Assembly (NCBI GenBank): GCA_944474755.1
Contig: OX104124.1
Span: forward strand, 2,480,001 to 2,544,000
Direction: 5' to 3'
Origin: Limnoperna fortunei
Taxonomy: Eukaryota; Mollusca; Bivalvia; Mytilida; Modiolidae
Length of the DNA stretch: 64,000 nucleotides
Each line of letters starts with the position of its first letter. Position 1 is the stretch's first letter. The position numbers and the translations under genes are program-made. Positions 59,831 through 64,000 of this stretch are shown one piece after another. Under the pieces are notes generated by a model. The model made no database searches and had not been told where the DNA came from. It was given only the letters and a program-made list of their open reading frames with translations.

Positions 59831-60834
59831 ACCTTACCCTCGGGTGTGGGATCATTTTCCAAGCAAAAACCGGCGAGTTAGTTAATACATCAGATAGGGC
59901 CCATCCATCTCATCAATTATGGATACAATAATACAGCGTAATTGCCGAGCTCTTACAATTACTTTTTACTTCTTTAAGCCTTTCGTCCTGTTGCATTTTG
60001 TCAAATGAGCCACGCCAAATGTAAAATTTAATATATCTTAAAACAATCTTCTATATAGAAAGCCCATAAGTAGACGAAAATGATGGAGCTACTGGCGGTT
60101 TCCGCAAAGGATCAAATTTTGCATGGCTCTGTTAAATTCTGATCTTAAGATTGTTGATATGAGGATATCTTTAGAAATATACTTCCTTTATGCTATGTAT
60201 TATTTTCCTTCTAATTCATCTATACATTTGATTAACTTGAAACATCTATATTTATTACTTGAAGAAATTAATCGACACAACCATTTATGGTGCGGTAAAG
60301 CACTTAAGGACAAAGGTAAGATTGTTTACAGGCTAAAGGCTTACTAAGACTGTTTTGCATTATAATGCATATTTACATCATAGGAACAGATCCTAATAGC
60401 TTTTGATATGCGTCTCTATTGTGTGAATTCTCATGGAAAGTCCATCACAACCTGTGTAATTATGTTTGCATAAAATAAATTAAATATCTGTAGAAAAAAC
60501 TTTATTCAGATATATTTTATGACATTTCAGATCTAATTATTACACATTTTTAACATATTTACATATTTTAATTGCTAGTAATCTAATAATACAAGTCTCA
60601 ATACTTCAAACAATCCAAAACACCATTTTAAAGCTAGACAAGACATTTTAATTTTAGAGTCAGATATTCGTCAAAAACGTGCTTAACACTCACTCCTCCG
60701 CTTAAAATTACCAATTTTCTGCGAGTTAAAGTTTAAACATTCCAATTTTAGTTTTCCATTTAAAATTAAGAATATTATAATAAATCATTTTCTTTTTAAC
60801 TTTAAATTTCTTTAAATGAAGAACGCGATGCAAC

Positions 60835-61095
60835 ATGCGGTCCGGACGAAAAACATTCGCCACTGTTTTCTGTCAAGGAGACTTGCCACCTATTTGGAAA
60901 ATGAGTACCGGTGATTGCAAAAAGATGGAAAGGATGATCAACGATCGCATTGTTTTGAATACGGAATACAAACACCCAATCTGGTGCGTTTCAAACCATT
61001 TATTCAAAAAGCATTTGCAAAGAAAGCTTTTTGATATTGTTGACATGGCAACATGGTTTTCAAAGACCAATTTGGATATGGGGTTGAAAGGGTAG
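60835..61095 (+). CDS. Doubtful small ORF, unknown protein
   Basis: An 86-codon frame beginning MRSGRKTFATVFCQGDLPPI with a mixed, protein-like composition ('HPIWCVSNHLFKKHLQRKLF', 'WFSKTNLDMGL') and a TAG stop. GC content is higher than the flanks. I recognise no domain, no splice signals define an exon, and it may be a fragment of a transposon. Listed only because its composition stands out. Confidence 0.2.
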   Translation: MRSGRKTFATVFCQGDLPPIWKMSTGDCKKMERMINDRIVLNTEYKHPIWCVSNHLFKKHLQRKLFDIVDMATWFSKTNLDMGLKG

Positions 61096-61099
61096 ATCT

Positions 61100-62005
61100 A
61101 AACCTTTATTTAAGGTGTTTATCTGTTAGCCAATTTATAGTTCGAGTAAATTAAACTTTGTCATACCCTATTGAACAAGAAATAAGTGTTCCCAATTGTA
61201 GCATCTTTTTGTCACTTTATTCAGTATTATAACTATTAGTCTTGCTCAAGTTATAAAAAAATAATATTTATGGCTCTCTATATTGATTTCCCCAAAAGGA
61301 AAAATTATGAATAATATAGAATGTCAACTATAGTCGGTTTAAAAAGAGAGAAATAGGAATTTGAGAATGATTTTAAGATGCCCATTACCCATTATCCATA
61401 ACTGTTGGTGTGCACTTTTTTAACTAAAAATAAATGCATCTCTATCCCGAACTAGCATTTTGTAACAATACTATTAAACTTGTTAAAAACTACATTTCTT
61501 TCTTTGATGTTAAGCTAACCTTTCTACTTCATAATATTTGCTTAAGGCTTTTGATACTTAAAAGTTGTATACAACATTTGCTAGAGGTACTGACGGCGAT
61601 ATTTTACTCTCAAATTATTTAGATCGCTAGTTCCACCTTAAAAAGATAATTGTTGTATTTATGGTTTTACTCGAAAGTCATATTTAAAAATCCTTAATAC
61701 AGTTCGACACCAAGGATTCCGAGTATGGGTAAAAAGAAAAGAATATCCGGAGCTATATTAAGTAATCTGTCTGATATAAACCGGTCTTTTTTAGCAACAT
61801 AGCTTGAATATACGTACAAATAAAAAACATAGCGTAAATATTCTTTTTTAAATAGAAACAAGGCGTCAAAATACGCAATTTATTATTTAAATCACTGATT
61901 GGCTTATCAAATCAACATTATAATACAATACACCATATTTAATATTTATATATATAGACCCCATAATCTTACAAGGACGGTATATTGCCGTCAACTATGT
62001 TTTCA
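61100..62005. other. Non-coding stretch
   Basis: AT-rich sequence with no recognised gene or repeat before the SINE at 62006. Confidence 0.5.
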
Positions 62006-62260
62006 TTTGTTTGAATGGTGTTTAACGCCACTTTTAGTTATTTTACAGCTATATCGTGGAGTCCAGTCGTTATTGGGGAGAAAGCAGTAGAAGAAAAACC
62101 ACGACCTACGGTAGGAAAATTAGCAGTACCGTTCAATTAAGATTGGAGTCCAGTACACCCTGTCCGCAGTAAGACTCGAGCCCGCAACCTCAGTGTTGGC
62201 AGATCACGTGATCAATAGTAGATGACTTAATATCTTAACCACTAGGCCACCGAGTTCCCT
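62006..62260 (-). repeat. tRNA-derived SINE, full length
   Basis: Minus-strand copy. The head reads 'aactcggtggcctagtggtt' (A box GTGGCCTAGTGG), and 'gaggttgcgggctcgagtc' holds the B box. The body includes 'gcggacagggtgtactggac' and the tail reads 'aaagtggcgttaaacaccat' after the usual 'ctgtaaaata' stretch. It has the same family organisation as 29829-30060. Confidence 0.8.
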
Positions 62261-62269
62261 ATTGCCGTA

Positions 62270-63272
62270 GACGAATAGACGACAATAAAAAGACAATTAA
62301 AGTGTTCCTAATGGTAGTTTTTATTTTTTCAAAGGCATGTTCAGCGGGGAAGATACATATAAAAAGTTTACGCAATAATAACAGGTTGACTAAGAACGGA
62401 ATATATCAAAAAGTGAACATTAAAACTCTTAAACACCATTGAGTAGTTTAGCTTCAAATGAGTACAAACACAATCTACTTCTAATAAGAATGTTAAATGG
62501 GTGCTGATTTGAACACAGAATTCGTAAAAAGGCATTTGAACTGATTGTTTATTTTTTTGTTTTTCATGAAGAAAATGAATAAACAAATTTATATAATGGT
62601 CGCTCCTCCCCACCCCACCCCCCGAAAAAAACACCCACACACAAACACAATAAACAACATCAATCCATCAAACTTATGGAATTTAAATAATTCAGCTTTG
62701 ATAGCTATTTGTACGATACAAAACTTCCATAAAAACAATCACAGATTTAAATCATAAATATGGATGCTTTCCAGACTTGACCTGATGTATACGGATTTAC
62801 AGTTAAGCAGAGAATACGTACTTTATTGAAGTTTTTTATCTCAGTACTTTAAAGCTCGTGTAAGGTGTTCAACTTGTTATTGTCATTTTTTTTAAATTTT
62901 TATTATTTCTATGTTACTATTATTCTACATTGTTCAATATTTCTGACAAGATTTATTTAATCTTAAAGAAAAATCATTTTTGTTCATATTAATTTGACGT
63001 AACCAGAGGTTTAGCGATTTACATACTGTGAAAAGTTTTCTAACTTACAAGCACATTTCTTATTTGGAAACAGGGTATTACGACTACAAACAATCAGACA
63101 ATCGGATATTTCAAGAACGGAAAAATATACTAATTATATGTATCATGCATATTTATGAACGCACTACAGATAAGTCACTCGTCGCATGATAATGAAGCTT
63201 ATTCTTCTCGGTTGTTGTTTTTAATATCGTATTTATCCAGTAATTGATTCTTATTATATTGCTTTTAATTTT
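62270..63272. other. Non-coding stretch
   Basis: No gene seen. It contains a C/A-rich simple stretch near 62607-62655 ('ccccaccccaccccccg', then 'acacccacacacaaacacaa'). Confidence 0.5.
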
Positions 63273-63406
63273 AGGAATACTTCAAATTTCTGAACAGGTT
63301 AATATGGTTTGGGACTGTTAACGCCTAATAAACCGCTTATGAATGATGTAAACAGACCCAAACCATATTATATCGTATAACCTGTTCAGAAATTTGAAAT
63401 ATTCCT
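63273..63406. mobile_element. Fold-back MITE
   Basis: Long imperfect inverted repeat. The left arm 'aggaatacttcaaatttctg', 'aacaggttaatatggtttgg' pairs with the right arm 'cccaaaccatattat', 'aacctgttcagaaatttgaa', 'atattcct'. The arms are about 41-50 bp and the loop is about 45 bp. No coding capacity. Flanks are AT-rich ('ttttaatttt' left, 'tatcatttaatttt' right), so the target duplication is unclear. Confidence 0.8.
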
Positions 63407-64000
63407 TATCATTTAATTTTAATTATAAATCTTAATAATTTTTATGGTAAAAACGTCGATGACGTCATAGAACTATTTGAATTTAATGGCGTAAGAATAG
63501 GTCATAGGTCACGCAAGTTATTTCTTATAATATGGGTCTCAATCTGAATTGACCAATCAGATTTCAGCTTACAGAGCAAATTAAATTATAACTACATAGT
63601 TTTGCACATCTTGTTTGTATTGACCATAAAAGGATGCACTTCTAGCATTTATAACTTAAGACCTATATTCTGACGTCACCTGTGTCTTTTTATTAACTCT
63701 AGTATCTTTTAGTTCACATTAATAGCATTTAAATTATTTTACCGTGATTTAATAAGGAAAAATACACTAAATAAAATGCCTTAAATTTGTCTATGTTGTT
63801 TTCCTATTTGCCATTGATAGGTTTTTCATACACTAATAAGAACACATAAATATGATTAAAGCAAATCTTCCAAACGCATGTTTTATTAGGAATGACGGAG
63901 AACCCGGTTTAAATTCCAGACCTTCGCATGAAAATTGCAAATCCATGTAAATTAAGGTTGACCCAAGCAGGGCGGTAAGACAAAAACTCGCCCTCAGTAT
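63407..64000. other. Non-coding window end
   Basis: No gene recognised. Two CRE-like palindromes TGACGTCA lie at about 63459 and 63671 without a neighbouring transcript to attach them to. Confidence 0.4.

Noticed and set aside
63455..63680. Two TGACGTCA CRE-like palindromes as promoter elements
   Set aside because: Eight-base sites are expected by chance at this scale, and similar TGACGTCA sites occur elsewhere in the window (25.9 kb) without genes.
1..64000. CRISPR arrays, operons, ribosome-binding sites or bacterial mobile elements
   Set aside because: The window is eukaryotic, with introns, SINEs and splice signals; no regularly spaced short repeats with unique spacers were seen.

Overview
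This is a eukaryotic, AT-rich, intron-containing window. It most likely comes from a bivalve mollusc, probably a mussel (Mytilus-like). The evidence is dispersed tRNA-headed SINEs ending in a 'TTAAACACCATTCAAAC' tail, repeats carrying the motif GACGAAACGCTCGTC, and gene families that are expanded in bivalves. The species call is inference; no database was searched. The sequence has one 200-base N gap and many single-base homopolymer indels, so gene breaks here mix real decay with probable assembly error.

Region 1 (1-6.7 kb) is non-coding. It holds a diverged segmental duplication and two minus-strand retroelement tails. Region 2 (6.77-24.75 kb, plus strand) is one multi-exon gene. Its first coding exon carries a DZIP3-like HEPN-type domain. 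A 37-nt linker exon follows, then four intact immunoglobulin-fold exons and a fifth copy with an in-frame stop. The last part is a Roc (Ras-of-complex) GTPase domain and a COR domain. Exon phases agree from end to end (0, then 1-1-1..., then 0). The Ig domains lack the second disulfide cysteine, which fits a cytoplasmic protein. The gene has one nonsense codon and two homopolymer frameshifts in its Roc-COR part, and probably continues past 24.75 kb.

Region 3 (24.75-37.2 kb) has no confident gene. It holds SINEs and a striking 2.2-kb element flanked by two identical 468-bp direct repeats. Region 4 (37.2-52.7 kb, plus strand) is a GVIN/VLIG-type very large GTPase gene. A short candidate first exon at 37.25 kb is followed by an intron of about 11 kb and a large, heavily disrupted final exon (48.26-52.68 kb). 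The intron holds a degenerate tandem array (unit near 57 bp) whose units carry splice-donor-like sequence. That array is split by a 5.26-kb DNA transposon (39257-44512) with 11-bp terminal inverted repeats, a 7-bp target duplication and a minus-strand transposase-like gene.

Region 5 (52.7-64 kb) is non-coding apart from a decayed minus-strand reverse transcriptase of the TLYTTIP/YIDDV type (58.8-59.8 kb), a SINE, a fold-back MITE and one doubtful small ORF. Two 5'-truncated copies of the same reverse transcriptase family lie in introns of the Ig-ROCO gene.

The Ig-ROCO and GVIN genes are neighbouring, same-strand, large regulatory GTPases of families linked to innate immunity. A joint role is inference only.
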